Positions 34,968 through 43,374 of a stretch of DNA of 64,000 bases are shown in pieces. Each line of letters begins with the position of its first letter. Position 1 is the stretch's first letter. The notes under the pieces are model-generated. The model searched no databases. It saw only the letters and a program-made list of their open reading frames with translations, and was not told the origin of the DNA. Source of the DNA: JACQFZ01 sp045810625. Lineage in GTDB: Bacteria > Pseudomonadota > Gammaproteobacteria > Acidiferrobacterales > Sulfurifustaceae. The stretch is from assembly GCA_045810625.1 (NCBI GenBank), contig JBJMVQ010000070.1:37717-101716 (forward strand), written 5' to 3'. Made by a program: the position numbers and the translations under genes.

Positions 34968-36170
34968 ATGAGCCAATCGATTTTTGCGAACGTCGAGATG
35001 GTGCCGCGCGATCCGATTCTCGGCGTCACCGAAGCCTACAATGCCGATCCGAATCCGAAGAAAGTGAACCTCGGCGTCGGCGTCTACTACGATGCGGCCG
35101 GCAAGGTGCCGATGCTGCAATGCGTGCGCCAGGCGGAGCGCCGGCTGCTCGAAAGCGGCATGCCGCGAAATTATCTCCCGATCGACGGGCTACCGGCGTA
35201 TGACCGCGCGGTTCGCGATCTCGTGTTCGGCGCCGATTCGTCGTTGATCAAAGCGGAGCGTGCGATCACCGTGCAGACCCTTGGCGGGACCGGGGCGCTC
35301 AAGGTCGCCGCGGATTTCCTGCGGCGGCTGAATGCGAAGGCGACGGTGTGGATCAGCGATCCGAGCTGGGAAAATCATCGCGCGCTCTTCGAGATGGCCG
35401 GGTTCACTGTCAAAACCTATCCGTACTATGACGCACCGACGCGCGGGCTCAACTTTGCCGGCATGATCGCCGCGCTCGAAGCCGTTCCGGCGGGTGACAT
35501 CGTGGTGCTGCACGCCTGCTGCCACAATCCGACCGGTGTCGATCTGCAGCCCGAGCAATGGACACGCGTCATCGAGGTCGTGCGGGCGCGCGGCATCGTG
35601 CCCGTGCTCGACATCGCGTATCAGGGCTTTGCCGAAGGTCTCGACGCCGACGGCGCCGTCGTGCGCCGTTTCGCCGAGACCTGCTGCCCGGTGTTCGTAG
35701 CGACGTCGTATTCGAAATCGTTCTCGCTCTACGGCGAGCGCATCGGCGCGCTCAGCGTCGTCACGGCGAGCAAGGACGAGTCGGCGCGCGTGTTGAGCCA
35801 ACTGAAGCGCGTGGTGCGCACCAATTATTCCAATCCGCCCACCTATGGCAGTCAGGTCGTTGCGAGCGTGTTGACGACGCCGGAGTTGCGGGCGCTCTGG
35901 GAACGCGAGCTCGGCGATATGCGGGATCGCATCAAGTCGATGCGGCGCGCGCTGGTCGAGAAAGTGCAGGCGCAGGCGCGCGGATTCGACTTCAGCTTCG
36001 TGCTTCGTCAGCGCGGACTTTTTTCCTATACCGGGCTTTCGAAAGAGGCGGTCCGGCGCTTGAGCGAAGAGTTCGCGATTTATGCGGTCGACAGCGGCCG
36101 TATCTGTGTTGCCGCGCTCAACGACAACAACGTCGAGTACGTCGCCGGCGCCATCGCGAAGGTCGTCTAA
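34968..36170 (+). CDS. tyrB: Aromatic/aspartate aminotransferase (TyrB/AspC family)
   Basis: 400 residues, PLP-dependent, class I subgroup with TyrB and AspC. It moves the amino group between aromatic amino acids or aspartate and 2-oxoglutarate. Motifs: SIFANVEMVPRDPILGV at the start, the conserved HACCHNPTGVDL, LDIAYQGFAEG, and the PLP lysine K250 in ATSYSKSFSLYGERIG. The C-terminal region FSYTGLSKEAV and GRICVAALN is intact. TyrB rather than AspC is a guess from general similarity. It has its own promoter and stands as a single gene. Confidence 0.88.
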   Translation: MSQSIFANVEMVPRDPILGVTEAYNADPNPKKVNLGVGVYYDAAGKVPMLQCVRQAERRLLESGMPRNYLPIDGLPAYDRAVRDLVFGADSSLIKAERAITVQTLGGTGALKVAADFLRRLNAKATVWISDPSWENHRALFEMAGFTVKTYPYYDAPTRGLNFAGMIAALEAVPAGDIVVLHACCHNPTGVDLQPEQWTRVIEVVRARGIVPVLDIAYQGFAEGLDADGAVVRRFAETCCPVFVATSYSKSFSLYGERIGALSVVTASKDESARVLSQLKRVVRTNYSNPPTYGSQVVASVLTTPELRALWERELGDMRDRIKSMRRALVEKVQAQARGFDFSFVLRQRGLFSYTGLSKEAVRRLSEEFAIYAVDSGRICVAALNDNNVEYVAGAIAKVV

Positions 36171-36297
36171 CGTCCACGGGCGATAGACGCCCTCGGTCTC
36201 AGCAGGGAATCCCGGCGAACGGCGCCCGCCGTTCGTCGCCTGCGCAAAACGTTTTGTCACCTGCCTTCTGAAATAAAAGTCGCAACAGACCGCAGCT

Positions 36298-36322
36298 AAC
36301 GTCTGTAGTTAGGACGTTTTTT
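36298..36322 (+). terminator. Possible terminator downstream of the aminotransferase gene
   Basis: AACGTC at 36298-36303 pairs with GACGTT at 36313-36318, followed by T's to 36322. The stem is short (6 bp) and lies 128 bases after the stop; a separate 8-bp GC hairpin at 36216-36235 without a T-run lies between. Either could end the transcript. Confidence 0.45.
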
Positions 36323-36435
36323 GCCGCGGCCCTCGAGACGCGGCGTGCCGCGTTCCGAAATCGCATTGCGGACCCGCGAGCGCGATCTATATTTCTTGTC
36401 TGTATTTCAAATCGACAGTAACACGGAGGTTTGTC

Positions 36436-36666
36436 GTGAGGACGGAGCACATACATATAAGGACCGTCGATTTCGAGGCCGCCGCGTCGCGGCCGCCTGC
36501 TTCATCGAATCCGTTTGGCCGTGTCGTCGCGACGCTGGGGGAATGGCGGACGCGTACGCGCCAGCGCGCTCAACTCGCAAAGCTCGATTCGGCGCTGCGC
36601 CGCGATCTGGGATTGTCCGACGCCGATATATGGCGTGAGCTGCGCAAGCCGTTCTGGCGCGCTTAA
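36436..36666 (+). CDS. DUF1127 small basic protein
   Basis: 76 residues. The C-terminal half carries the DUF1127 (YjiS-like) pattern: WRTRTRQRAQLAKLDSALRRDLGLSDADIWRELRKPFWRA with the typical L..L....LRDLGLS core. These small Arg-rich proteins are often abundant, stress- or phosphate-related, and some bind RNA; the role in this organism is unknown. The GTG start is preceded by a good GGAGG. A strong terminator follows 22 bases after the stop, making it a monocistronic unit. Confidence 0.85.
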   Translation: MRTEHIHIRTVDFEAAASRPPASSNPFGRVVATLGEWRTRTRQRAQLAKLDSALRRDLGLSDADIWRELRKPFWRA

Positions 36667-36687
36667 CGGATCCGGGCTCATAGAGCA

Positions 36688-36718
36688 GACGCGCGCCTGC
36701 CGGCGCGCGTCTTTTTTT
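36688..36718 (+). terminator. Intrinsic terminator of the DUF1127 gene
   Basis: GACGCGCGCC at 36688-36697 pairs perfectly with 36702-36711 around a 4-base loop, followed by TTTTTTT. The opposing minus-strand SDR gene ends at 36739. Confidence 0.92.
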
Positions 36719-36738
36719 GCCGGTCGATCTCGTGCGCG

Positions 36739-37548
36739 CTACTCCGCGAGCCCACCGATCGGCGCAGCCCCCGATGTCGCAAATGCCATGCCGCCGTCGA
36801 CCGTTACCGTCGAGCCGACGACGTAGTCTCCAGCGCGCGACGCGAGGAAGATGGCGGCGCCCGCCATGTCTTCGTCGCGGCCGACGCGCCGCGCCGGGAC
36901 GCGCTTCGCGACCTCTTCCGCCCGATCGCGTGCATTGACGTTCATGTCCGATTTGAACGGGCCGGGGGCGATCGCGGATACGACGATGTTGTCCTTGATC
37001 AAGCGCGCCGCCATCAGCCGTGTGAGCTGAATCAGCCCGGACTTGCTCGCGACATAGGAGTATGTCTCCTGGAAGGTCAGATAGATGCCGTCGATCGAGG
37101 CGATGTTGATCACCTTCGCCGGACGCTCCGCGGTTGCGGCCGCACGCAGCAGGTCCGCGAGCGCTTGCGTCAGGAAGAAGGGCGCCTTGACGTTCAGGTT
37201 CATCACCTTGTCCCAGCCTTTCTCCGGAAACTGGTCGAATTCGGCGAGCCATGCGGCGCCCGCGTTGTTGACGAGTATGTCGAGCCCGGACTCCCGCGCT
37301 CGATACGCCGCCGCCAGCGCCTGCGCGCCTTCGACGGTCGACACGTCGGCGGGCAGCGCGACGCACGTGCCGCCGGCCCTGGAAAGTTCGGCGGCGGTCT
37401 GTTCGCATGCGTCCGCTTTGCGCGAAGAGATGTAGACGCGCGCGCCCTGAGCGATGAAACCCTCGGCAATCATTTTGCCGATTCCGCGCGAACCACCGGT
37501 GACGAGGGCGGTACGGCCCTCGAGAGAAAACAAATTGCTTATGTTCAT
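36739..37548 (-). CDS. Short-chain dehydrogenase/reductase (SDR)
   Basis: 269 residues from the ATG at 37548, which has GGGGGA at a suitable distance; an upstream extension (to 37641) is not conserved. Classical SDR: the NAD(P) motif TGGSRGIGK (17-25), NNAG, the catalytic Ser in INIASIDG, and YVASK (the YxxxK pair). The C-terminus MAGAAIFLASRAGDYVVGSTVTVDGG is typical of FabG-like or RhlG-like members. RhlG-type 3-oxoacyl reductases have a similar GGSRGIGKMIAEGFIAQGARV start, so reduction of a beta-ketoacyl substrate is plausible. The context gives no partner. Confidence 0.88.
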   Translation of the reverse strand: MNISNLFSLEGRTALVTGGSRGIGKMIAEGFIAQGARVYISSRKADACEQTAAELSRAGGTCVALPADVSTVEGAQALAAAYRARESGLDILVNNAGAAWLAEFDQFPEKGWDKVMNLNVKAPFFLTQALADLLRAAATAERPAKVINIASIDGIYLTFQETYSYVASKSGLIQLTRLMAARLIKDNIVVSAIAPGPFKSDMNVNARDRAEEVAKRVPARRVGRDEDMAGAAIFLASRAGDYVVGSTVTVDGGMAFATSGAAPIGGLAE

Positions 37549-37924
37549 CGATCCCCCGGGATGCGGGCGCAGGTGCGCCGAAACGGAAATCATACCGCAA
37601 GGTCGCTGAGGGGATGCAGCAACCACGCGTATCTCGCTCAACCTCCGGGAAAGGGCAAACGACGGTGTGACAACGATCGGTTCATTTCGAATGCTGGCTG
37701 CGAATCCGAGGAGAACGGGATATCGCGTCGGCTTTCCGTCAGGGCGTTACACGGCGAGGGGGGCTGTACGAGATCGGCGTGCGATAGAACGCAAATCCGG
37801 CCGTTAGAATGTTGGTCGGTCGCTCTACCGCGATGAGGAGCATCATTCCAACTCGCGGAAACGAATAGTGGAAATAAAACCGCTGCCGTTGCGGTATTGC
37901 ACAAAAGGGACGCACTAAGAAGCT
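37549..37924. other. Divergent intergenic region upstream of the ECF sigma gene
   Basis: About 375 bases with no convincing gene. It must hold the SDR promoter and the sigma-factor promoter. ECF sigma factors are often autoregulated through a GAAC-type -35 box; GGAAAC at 37856 could be one, but I cannot assign a matching -10. Confidence 0.35.
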
Positions 37925-38470
37925 ATGATCGAACCGACCGACGCGCGGCGCTTCGAAGAGACGTTGCTCCCGCATCTGGACGCCGCGTACAACCTGGCCC
38001 GCTGGCTGATCGGAGACGACATCGACGCAGAGGACGTCGTGCAGGAAGCGTATTTGCGTGCGTTCCGGTTTTTTCACGGTTTTCGTGGCGCGAACGGTCG
38101 CGCCTGGCTTCTCGGTATCGTGCGCAACACTTGTTACAACTGGCAAGAGAAGAAGGCGCGCCACCGCGGCGCGCTTTACGACGAAGAATTGTTCGACCCC
38201 GCCAATGGCGGCGCCGCCATGGCGCAGGAAAATCCGGAGTCGATTTTCTCCCGCCTGGAAGATCTCATGATGCTCGATCAGGCGTTGAAGAAGCTGCCGG
38301 TGGAGTTTCGTGAAGTGTTAGTGCTGCGCGACCTCGAAGATCTGTCGTACAAGGAAATCGCCGAGGTCGCGGAGATTCCGATCGGTACCGTCATGTCGCG
38401 TCTTTCGCGTGGACGCCGGATGCTGTTGGCGCATCTGCGCAGGAGCCAGGAGGTCGTCGATGGAATGTAG
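37925..38470 (+). CDS. ECF-family RNA polymerase sigma factor
   Basis: 181 residues. Region 2: YNLARWLIGDDIDAEDVVQEAYLRAFRFF (about 21-49), with the core-binding and -10 recognition helices. Region 4: LPVEFREVLVLRDLEDLSYKEIAEVAEIPIGTVMSRLSRGR (about 125-165), a helix-turn-helix for the -35. The pattern matches the RpoE-like groups. The gene's end overlaps the start of the anti-sigma gene by 11 bases. Start at 37925 has only a weak purine run (AAGAAG). Stress signal and target promoters are unknown. Confidence 0.92.
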   Translation: MIEPTDARRFEETLLPHLDAAYNLARWLIGDDIDAEDVVQEAYLRAFRFFHGFRGANGRAWLLGIVRNTCYNWQEKKARHRGALYDEELFDPANGGAAMAQENPESIFSRLEDLMMLDQALKKLPVEFREVLVLRDLEDLSYKEIAEVAEIPIGTVMSRLSRGRRMLLAHLRRSQEVVDGM

Positions 38471-39227
38471 CGAAATGCAGAACGAGCTGTTGACGGCGTA
38501 CGCGGACCACGAAGCGGATGGCGCGCAGGCGGCCGCGGTCGAACGGCATTTGCAGAACTGCCGCCCTTGCCAGGCCGAGTACGCGCGGCAGACGGCGTTA
38601 CGCGAGACGATGAAAACCGGCGCTACTTACTATACGGCGCCGCCGCATTTGCTGCGCCGCGTCCGCAACGCGTTGGCGCTCCCGGACGCGACGGAAACGC
38701 CGTGGCAGCGGCGTTGGAAAGTGTGGCACTTGGGGCCCGCGCTCGTTTCCATCATCGCGATCGCGTGGAGTGTCGGTTTCTATCTGGCGACGCCGAATGC
38801 GGAAGACGGTCTGGCCGATGAAATCGTCTCCGGCCATATTCGCTCGCAACTCTCGACGCACCTGCGCGACGTCGAATCGTCGGACCGCCATACTGTGAAG
38901 CCGTGGTTCAACGGACGGCTCGACTTCTCGCCGCCCGTGTACGACCTCGCGACGGATGGATTTCCGCTCATGGGCGGGCGAGTCGACTATTTGAACCGAC
39001 GGCCCGTTGCGGCGCTCGTCTATAGCAGCGGGGGGCACACGATCAATCTGTTCGTGTTACCAGTCGACGATCCCGCCAAAGACCGCGCGCTGCGCGCATC
39101 GGTTCGGCAAGGCTACAGCGTGGTGCACTGGGTTCGTCGCGGCATGGGGTTTTGGGCGGTTTCGGATACCGATCCGGCCGATCTCGGCAAGTTCGGCCGA
39201 TCGTTTCTCGCTAAGCAATCGGGTTAG
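38460..39227 (+). CDS. Membrane anti-sigma factor with ZAS-type zinc motif
   Basis: 255 residues. The N-terminal cytoplasmic part has the zinc anti-sigma motif HLQNCRPC (H29, C33 and C36 from the ATG), expected to hold the sigma factor. One membrane span is near 95-115 (LGPALVSIIAIAWSVGFYL). The C-terminal periplasmic domain (about 120-255) is likely the sensor: PWFNGRLDFSPPVYDLATDGFPLMGGRVDYL and VHWVRRGMGFWAVSD. The start is set by an AGGAGG just upstream and overlaps the sigma gene. This is a classical sigma/anti-sigma operon; the periplasmic domain resembles the ChrR/anti-ECF membrane type seen in many proteobacteria. Confidence 0.9.
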   Translation: MECSEMQNELLTAYADHEADGAQAAAVERHLQNCRPCQAEYARQTALRETMKTGATYYTAPPHLLRRVRNALALPDATETPWQRRWKVWHLGPALVSIIAIAWSVGFYLATPNAEDGLADEIVSGHIRSQLSTHLRDVESSDRHTVKPWFNGRLDFSPPVYDLATDGFPLMGGRVDYLNRRPVAALVYSSGGHTINLFVLPVDDPAKDRALRASVRQGYSVVHWVRRGMGFWAVSDTDPADLGKFGRSFLAKQSG

Positions 39228-39254
39228 CAGCGGGCCGCACTTGCGGTCCCGCTG
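39228..39254. terminator. GC-rich hairpin between convergent genes
   Basis: CAGCGGG-CCGC at 39228-39238 pairs with GCGG-T-CCCGCTG ending at 39254 (one bulged base). It begins at the stop codon of the anti-sigma gene and could serve both directions; there is no T-run, only AAAA after it on the plus strand. Confidence 0.45.
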
Positions 39255-39290
39255 AAAATCCTACCCGATCTCATTTGGTCCGTCGGCGGG

Positions 39291-39707
39291 CTACCCGGTA
39301 ATGTATCTCGTCAAGTCCCGCACGAGATTTTCCTTCTCTTCCAGCATCAGCGCCGCGAGATCGCGCAGCGAGATAATGCCGATACAGCGTTCGGCTTCGT
39401 AGACCAACAAATGGCGGCAACGGTTTCGGCGCATCAGCTCGAGGCATTGCTCGATGCTCGCTTCGGGATGAACGCTGACGATGTCCGCACGCATGACGCT
39501 CTGTAACCTCGTCGCCGCCGGATCTTGGCGCTGCGCGATGACTCGCATCAGGTCGCGTTCCGTGAAAATTCCCTTCACGTCGCCGCCGCCGACGACGACC
39601 ACCGAACCGATGTAGCGTTCAACCATAACGCTTGCGGCATCGAGCACCGATTTGCTTTCATCGAGCATCGCGACCTTGCGTTCGACTTTCGGAGCGATTT
39701 CCATCAT
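39291..39707 (-). CDS. Tandem CBS-domain protein
   Basis: 138 residues with two CBS domains, about 8-65 and 75-135 (ESKSVLDAASVMVERYIGSVVVV then EASIEQCLELMRRNRCRHLLVY). CBS pairs bind adenine nucleotides and modulate partner proteins. The small stand-alone size is typical of proteobacterial regulators near sigma or CBS-linked genes. TGGAGG lies just before the start, supporting 39707. The partner is unknown. Confidence 0.9.
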   Translation of the reverse strand: MMEIAPKVERKVAMLDESKSVLDAASVMVERYIGSVVVVGGGDVKGIFTERDLMRVIAQRQDPAATRLQSVMRADIVSVHPEASIEQCLELMRRNRCRHLLVYEAERCIGIISLRDLAALMLEEKENLVRDLTRYITG

Positions 39708-39878
39708 ACGTCCTCCAGTCCTTCGTGCCCCCAGCGCCTACGTTACGCCATTCGTGCGTTTCCATTAAGCGGTTGTCCGCGCGATAACGGCTTTTAATCC
39801 GCGCTGTGAGCGTGGTTGTTCCAGGTAATGGCTCGGCGGCGCGCCGCGCGAACGCGCTCTCGAAAGGAAGAGTGCCGA

Positions 39879-41144
39879 CTAGGCTTGAGGCGGAACTGGT
39901 CGGGCGGCTGTCGCGAGCGCGGTTCTCCGACGGCCTTCGAGCACAAACCAGCCCCAAGCCAGCAGCTGGACGGCTGCGACGATCGCGAACGCCGTGCGAA
40001 ACGCGCTCGTGGTGTCGCCGCCGGCGGCGAAGAGATCGATCAGCAAACCGATTCCCCATTGCAGCGTGAATGCACCGACGAATGCCATCAGGTTTAGCGC
40101 CGTGCTGACCCGGCCGAAAAGAGCGGGGGCGAAATTGGCGGCGAGAGCGGTGTACATGAGCGTCGTGCTGGCGGTGCAGAAACTAAAGATCAGCCACAGA
40201 GGCAGCGCGGGCCGCACGCCGGCGACGATCAGCGCGAAGCAGGTCCACGAGATCATGAGCAGTCCGCCGACCAGGAGCGTGAGCTTGACGCCGCGTTGAA
40301 TGAGCCGGGTGGAGAAAAGCGCGATGGCGAAAAAGCTCACGAGCGAGGACAGCGTCATCGCGAAGAGATGCTGCGCCGCAGTTTCGCGCGTTAGCCCCTC
40401 GGCGTTGATGAACCAGGGCACGACCCACAGGCCCTGCACCGCCATGTAGCCGCCGGAGAAGAGTGTCATGAGCGGCGCGAAGCGCCAGAAATGTCGGCTC
40501 GCAAAAATTTGGCCGACGCCGCGCAGCTGTTCGGCGAGCGTGGTTTTCGGGGCTTCGCTCGCGTGATCGGGCACGGCGAAGTAAAACCATACGGTCGTTG
40601 CGAGGATGATCGCCGTGATCGACAAGAAGATGCCACGCCAGCCGAGAACCGGCAGGAGCATCTCCATCGGTACCGTGACGGTGATGGCGCCGAGCATGCC
40701 GGCGGTCATGATGGCGCCGGTGAGTGACGATTGGCGCTCGGCGGGGTACCACTGCGCGAAGTTCTTGAGCGCAGCCATGAGGCACGCGGAGACGCCGAGC
40801 CCGATGAGCGCGCGCCCAACGGCGAGACCCGTTACGTCGTGACCGAGCGCGAACAGCAGTGTGCCTGCGGCCGCGAAGAGCATGAGAACCGCTTCGACGC
40901 GCCGCGGTCCATAGCGGTCGAGCAGAATCCCGAGTGGAACTTGGAACGCCCCGAAAGCGAAGAAATAGGCGCTCGTGAGCAGGCCGAGATCGGCGGCGCT
41001 CAGGTTCAGCTCGTGCCGCAGCTCCGGCGCGATGACCGCGTTGGCGTTACGCAGCAGATAGGAGAGGTAGTACCCGGCGGCAAACGGGAGGAAGATGCGC
41101 AGCCAGTGGCGTTTCGGGCCCGGATTCGCTTCTGTTGCGGCCAT
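39879..41144 (-). CDS. MFS transporter
   Basis: 421 residues with twelve predicted spans. The start of the second pair carries the MFS pattern FFAFGAFQVPLGILLDRYGPRRVEAVLM (61-88), with GxLxDRxGxR as family motif A. It resembles the ACS/glycerol-3-phosphate-type or nitrate/nitrite-type MFS in length, but the substrate cannot be predicted. N- and C-terminal tails are cytoplasmic. It stands alone on the minus strand. The upstream region 41145-41368 has no gene. Confidence 0.85.
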   Translation of the reverse strand: MAATEANPGPKRHWLRIFLPFAAGYYLSYLLRNANAVIAPELRHELNLSAADLGLLTSAYFFAFGAFQVPLGILLDRYGPRRVEAVLMLFAAAGTLLFALGHDVTGLAVGRALIGLGVSACLMAALKNFAQWYPAERQSSLTGAIMTAGMLGAITVTVPMEMLLPVLGWRGIFLSITAIILATTVWFYFAVPDHASEAPKTTLAEQLRGVGQIFASRHFWRFAPLMTLFSGGYMAVQGLWVVPWFINAEGLTRETAAQHLFAMTLSSLVSFFAIALFSTRLIQRGVKLTLLVGGLLMISWTCFALIVAGVRPALPLWLIFSFCTASTTLMYTALAANFAPALFGRVSTALNLMAFVGAFTLQWGIGLLIDLFAAGGDTTSAFRTAFAIVAAVQLLAWGWFVLEGRRRTALATAARPVPPQA

Positions 41145-41368
41145 GCGGAAAATCGGCGACGTCGCTCGTGATGCGCTGGGCGCAGCGCAATCGAGCTCGG
41201 TCCCTACTTGGTTGCCTCAATTAGTTTCAACGCGCTAATGCCGCTATGGTACTCGAATCGTCGCACACGCCCTAGCGCATCCGCGGCTGTTTCCTGGAAT
41301 AGCGGGGTCGGGCTACGGGAAAATTTCCCGCCAAGCGGAGTCGGCGCCTCGGCGTCGCTTATCCCGCG

Positions 41369-41690
41369 TCATTGCACGATCACTCGTCCCGTTTGCGGGC
41401 TGATCAGTACGGTGTTCGTGACCCGCCTTCGGAAATCGTGATGGGTGGTATCGGTCGCGAGTGGCACCGCGAATGCCGGGTAAGGAGCGCCGAGACCGTC
41501 AAATTGCACGATGTCGTTCGGAAGGGTTGCGCTTCCGGTCGACTGAGAGGGCGTAACGCGTATCGAGAAACGTCGGATCGAGCGGGATGCGGTTCGGTGT
41601 AATAAAGGACGGTGCTGTCGAACGCCTATTGCCGGGCAGTGGAGCTTGCTCCTCGGCGTCAGCGGAAGACGTGCGTTTAGTTCTTACCAC
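41369..41690 (-). pseudogene. Frameshifted type IV prepilin-like (FimT/MshC-like) C-terminal remnant
   Basis: Two overlapping frames read like the C-terminal half of a pilin-like protein. In the first (from 41690) PSFITPNRIPLDPTFLDTRY runs into ALSVDRK. In the second, SATLPNDIVQFDGLGAPYPAF continues to RVTNTVLISPQTGRVIVQ and a stop at 41369. The FDGLGxP and SPQTGRV patterns are typical of minor pilins and GspH/FimT. The N-terminal prepilin helix is missing. A half-copy of the intergenic repeat sits directly upstream at 41725, suggesting truncation there. The family call is moderate. Confidence 0.5.
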
Positions 41691-41724
41691 GTGGGGCGCG
41701 GACGACGCACGGCTCGAAAGCCGT

Positions 41725-41755
41725 TTTCCGCGCCCTTTGCATCCTCTGCGGTTAA
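41725..41755. repeat. Half-copy of the intergenic repeat
   Basis: TTTCCGCGCCCTTTGCATCC and then TCTGCGGTTAA match the right-end arm of the repeats at 30234 and 32970 (reverse complement ACCGCAGAGGATGCAAAGG). The opposite arm is missing. It lies between the TlpA-like gene and the prepilin remnant. Confidence 0.5.
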
Positions 41756-41771
41756 CAATCTTAGTCGGTTA

Positions 41772-42263
41772 TCAAATCGTTGTTCCGATTCCAAGCAGCG
41801 CTTTGATTGCGTTCTCGATCTTGCTTTTATCGGCTTCGCGAAAGCCCAGATGGCTCGACACGATTTCGCCGTTCCGATTGATGAGGAACGACGTCGGCAT
41901 GCCCTTGAGATGCAAGGTTCGCGCAGTGGCGCCTTCCGGGTCGTAAGCAACGATAAAGTGCGCCGGGTATTGCGCGAGGAAACGCCGGGCTTCGGCGACG
42001 TCGGCATCGACGGTGACCGCAATCACCACAAAACCCTTGTCGCCGTAGCGCGCCTGCATCTCGTTCATCCACGGAAACGACTGACGGCACGGTGCGCACC
42101 ACGACGCCCAGTAATCCAGATAAACCACTTTGCCGCGAAGGCTCTGCAGCGCGAGCGGTCCGTTGTCCGTTCTGAAAGTGAAATCGGGCGCATTGGCGGC
42201 GGAAGCACCGCCGATCAGTACCAACGCGAGAAGGGCAGCGACGAATAAACGAGGGAGGTTCAT
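41772..42263 (-). CDS. TlpA-like thiol:disulfide oxidoreductase
   Basis: 163 residues with a signal peptide or anchor (LPRLFVAALLALVLIGGASAA) and a thioredoxin-like domain with the active site WCAPC (C56, C59). The YLDYWASWCAPCRQSFPWMN region and cis-Pro in KGMPTSFLINRNGEI are typical of TlpA/ResA-like periplasmic reductants that keep apocytochrome or other cysteines reduced. It could serve the ccm system 17 kb away, which has its own CcmG, or act more generally. It is a separate gene on the minus strand. Confidence 0.9.
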   Translation of the reverse strand: MNLPRLFVAALLALVLIGGASAANAPDFTFRTDNGPLALQSLRGKVVYLDYWASWCAPCRQSFPWMNEMQARYGDKGFVVIAVTVDADVAEARRFLAQYPAHFIVAYDPEGATARTLHLKGMPTSFLINRNGEIVSSHLGFREADKSKIENAIKALLGIGTTI

Positions 42264-42353
42264 AGAACAGATTTTGCGACGAAATTTTGCACGGCGAAAG
42301 CGGTACCGAGCACGATTCCAAACGCCGATGCCGCTACAGGGAACCTCGTTACT

Positions 42354-42662
42354 TCAGCGCCACCAGATTGCCGCCGTCAATCCGATCAACGACGCAATCG
42401 CGGCGGCGAGCGCAATGACGCTGAGGATCCGCACTTGCCGAATCATCCGCTCGTTCGCGCGCGCCCCCGCCTCGATCGCTTCGAGGGCGCGCTGGAACTG
42501 CTCCGCGAGCACCTTCATCGAGTGGGCATTTTGCAGCGCCGCTGCCTGCAGTTCGGCGATCTTCTCCTCGTCTTTACGCGCCTGAAACGCGGGTACCGCG
42601 GCGGTCATCACGCTCGTCAGATACGGCAACACGGTCTTGAGGATCGGTATCCAGTCGGCCAT
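42354..42662 (-). CDS. Hypothetical coiled-coil protein with C-terminal membrane span
   Basis: 102 residues. Residues about 25-70 form a charged helix (FQARKDEEKIAELQAAALQN and AHSMKVLAEQFQRALEAIEA), and 78-100 form one membrane span (ILSVIALAAAIASLIGLTAAIWW) ending with a short basic tail. N-terminal residues 5-20 are also moderately hydrophobic. No family recognised. GGCGGAG upstream supports the start. The shape suggests a tail-anchored or scaffolding protein; nothing nearby explains it. Confidence 0.65.
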   Translation of the reverse strand: MADWIPILKTVLPYLTSVMTAAVPAFQARKDEEKIAELQAAALQNAHSMKVLAEQFQRALEAIEAGARANERMIRQVRILSVIALAAAIASLIGLTAAIWWR

Positions 42663-42897
42663 CGAATGCGTCTCCGCCTTGGACGGTCATGAGGTTATTC
42701 GCAAGCATAGCCTAACCGGACCACGCGAAAATCTTTCCGCGGCGGCGCGTTCAAGCGTCACAAGGTGCTCCTCCCATTCCGTCCCAAGGCGTTGCAGGGA
42801 TCCCCCCGCCGGGCTGCGGCTTTAGCCTTTGCGCCGTCATCTGCGCGCCCTACGGCGCCGTTACTAGGGCTAACAATGCCAAAACGAGAGGTCCAAT

Positions 42898-43374
42898 ATG
42901 AAGAAGGCGTTCGTTACGGTCGCGCTGCTATCAATTGGAGCGAACGCGCAAGCATTCGAAGCGGTCGCGCAGGTTATCAAAGTGTCACCGATCACCGAGA
43001 CGATCAGTCGCCCGACACAAAAGTGCTGGACCGAAACCCGGGAGGTTTCAAAGGCTCCGCATGACTACGACGGTGCGGTGCTCGGCACGATCGTCGGCGG
43101 CTTAATCGGCAGCCAGATCGGCAAGGGTAACGGGCGAGTCGCCGGGGCGGCGGTTGGCGCAGGCGTCGGCGCGATGGTTGGCGACCGTGCGGCTAATGCC
43201 GACTCGGGCGACACATCCGCTACCGTACAGCGCTGCGAGACCGTGCACGGCTACGAGACCCGCGTCAGCGGTTACTGGGTGACTTACCTTTACGACAATT
43301 GGAAATTCACGACGCGCATGCCGTACGACCCGGGCTCTCAGCTGCGTGTGAACGTCGCGGTGACGCCGAAATGA
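42898..43374 (+). CDS. Glycine-zipper 2TM outer-membrane protein (17 kDa antigen/SlyB-like)
   Basis: 158 residues with a signal peptide (MKKAFVTVALLSIGANAQA). The glycine-zipper motif lies at about 62-95: LGTIVGGLIGSQIGKGNGRV and AGAAVGAGVGAMVGD, as in Rickettsia 17-kDa antigen and SlyB. Such proteins insert in the outer membrane and stabilise it under stress. No lipobox cysteine is visible, so it may not be a lipoprotein. The next gene's ATG overlaps its stop (ATGA). GAGAGG precedes the ATG. Confidence 0.88.
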   Translation: MKKAFVTVALLSIGANAQAFEAVAQVIKVSPITETISRPTQKCWTETREVSKAPHDYDGAVLGTIVGGLIGSQIGKGNGRVAGAAVGAGVGAMVGDRAANADSGDTSATVQRCETVHGYETRVSGYWVTYLYDNWKFTTRMPYDPGSQLRVNVAVTPK

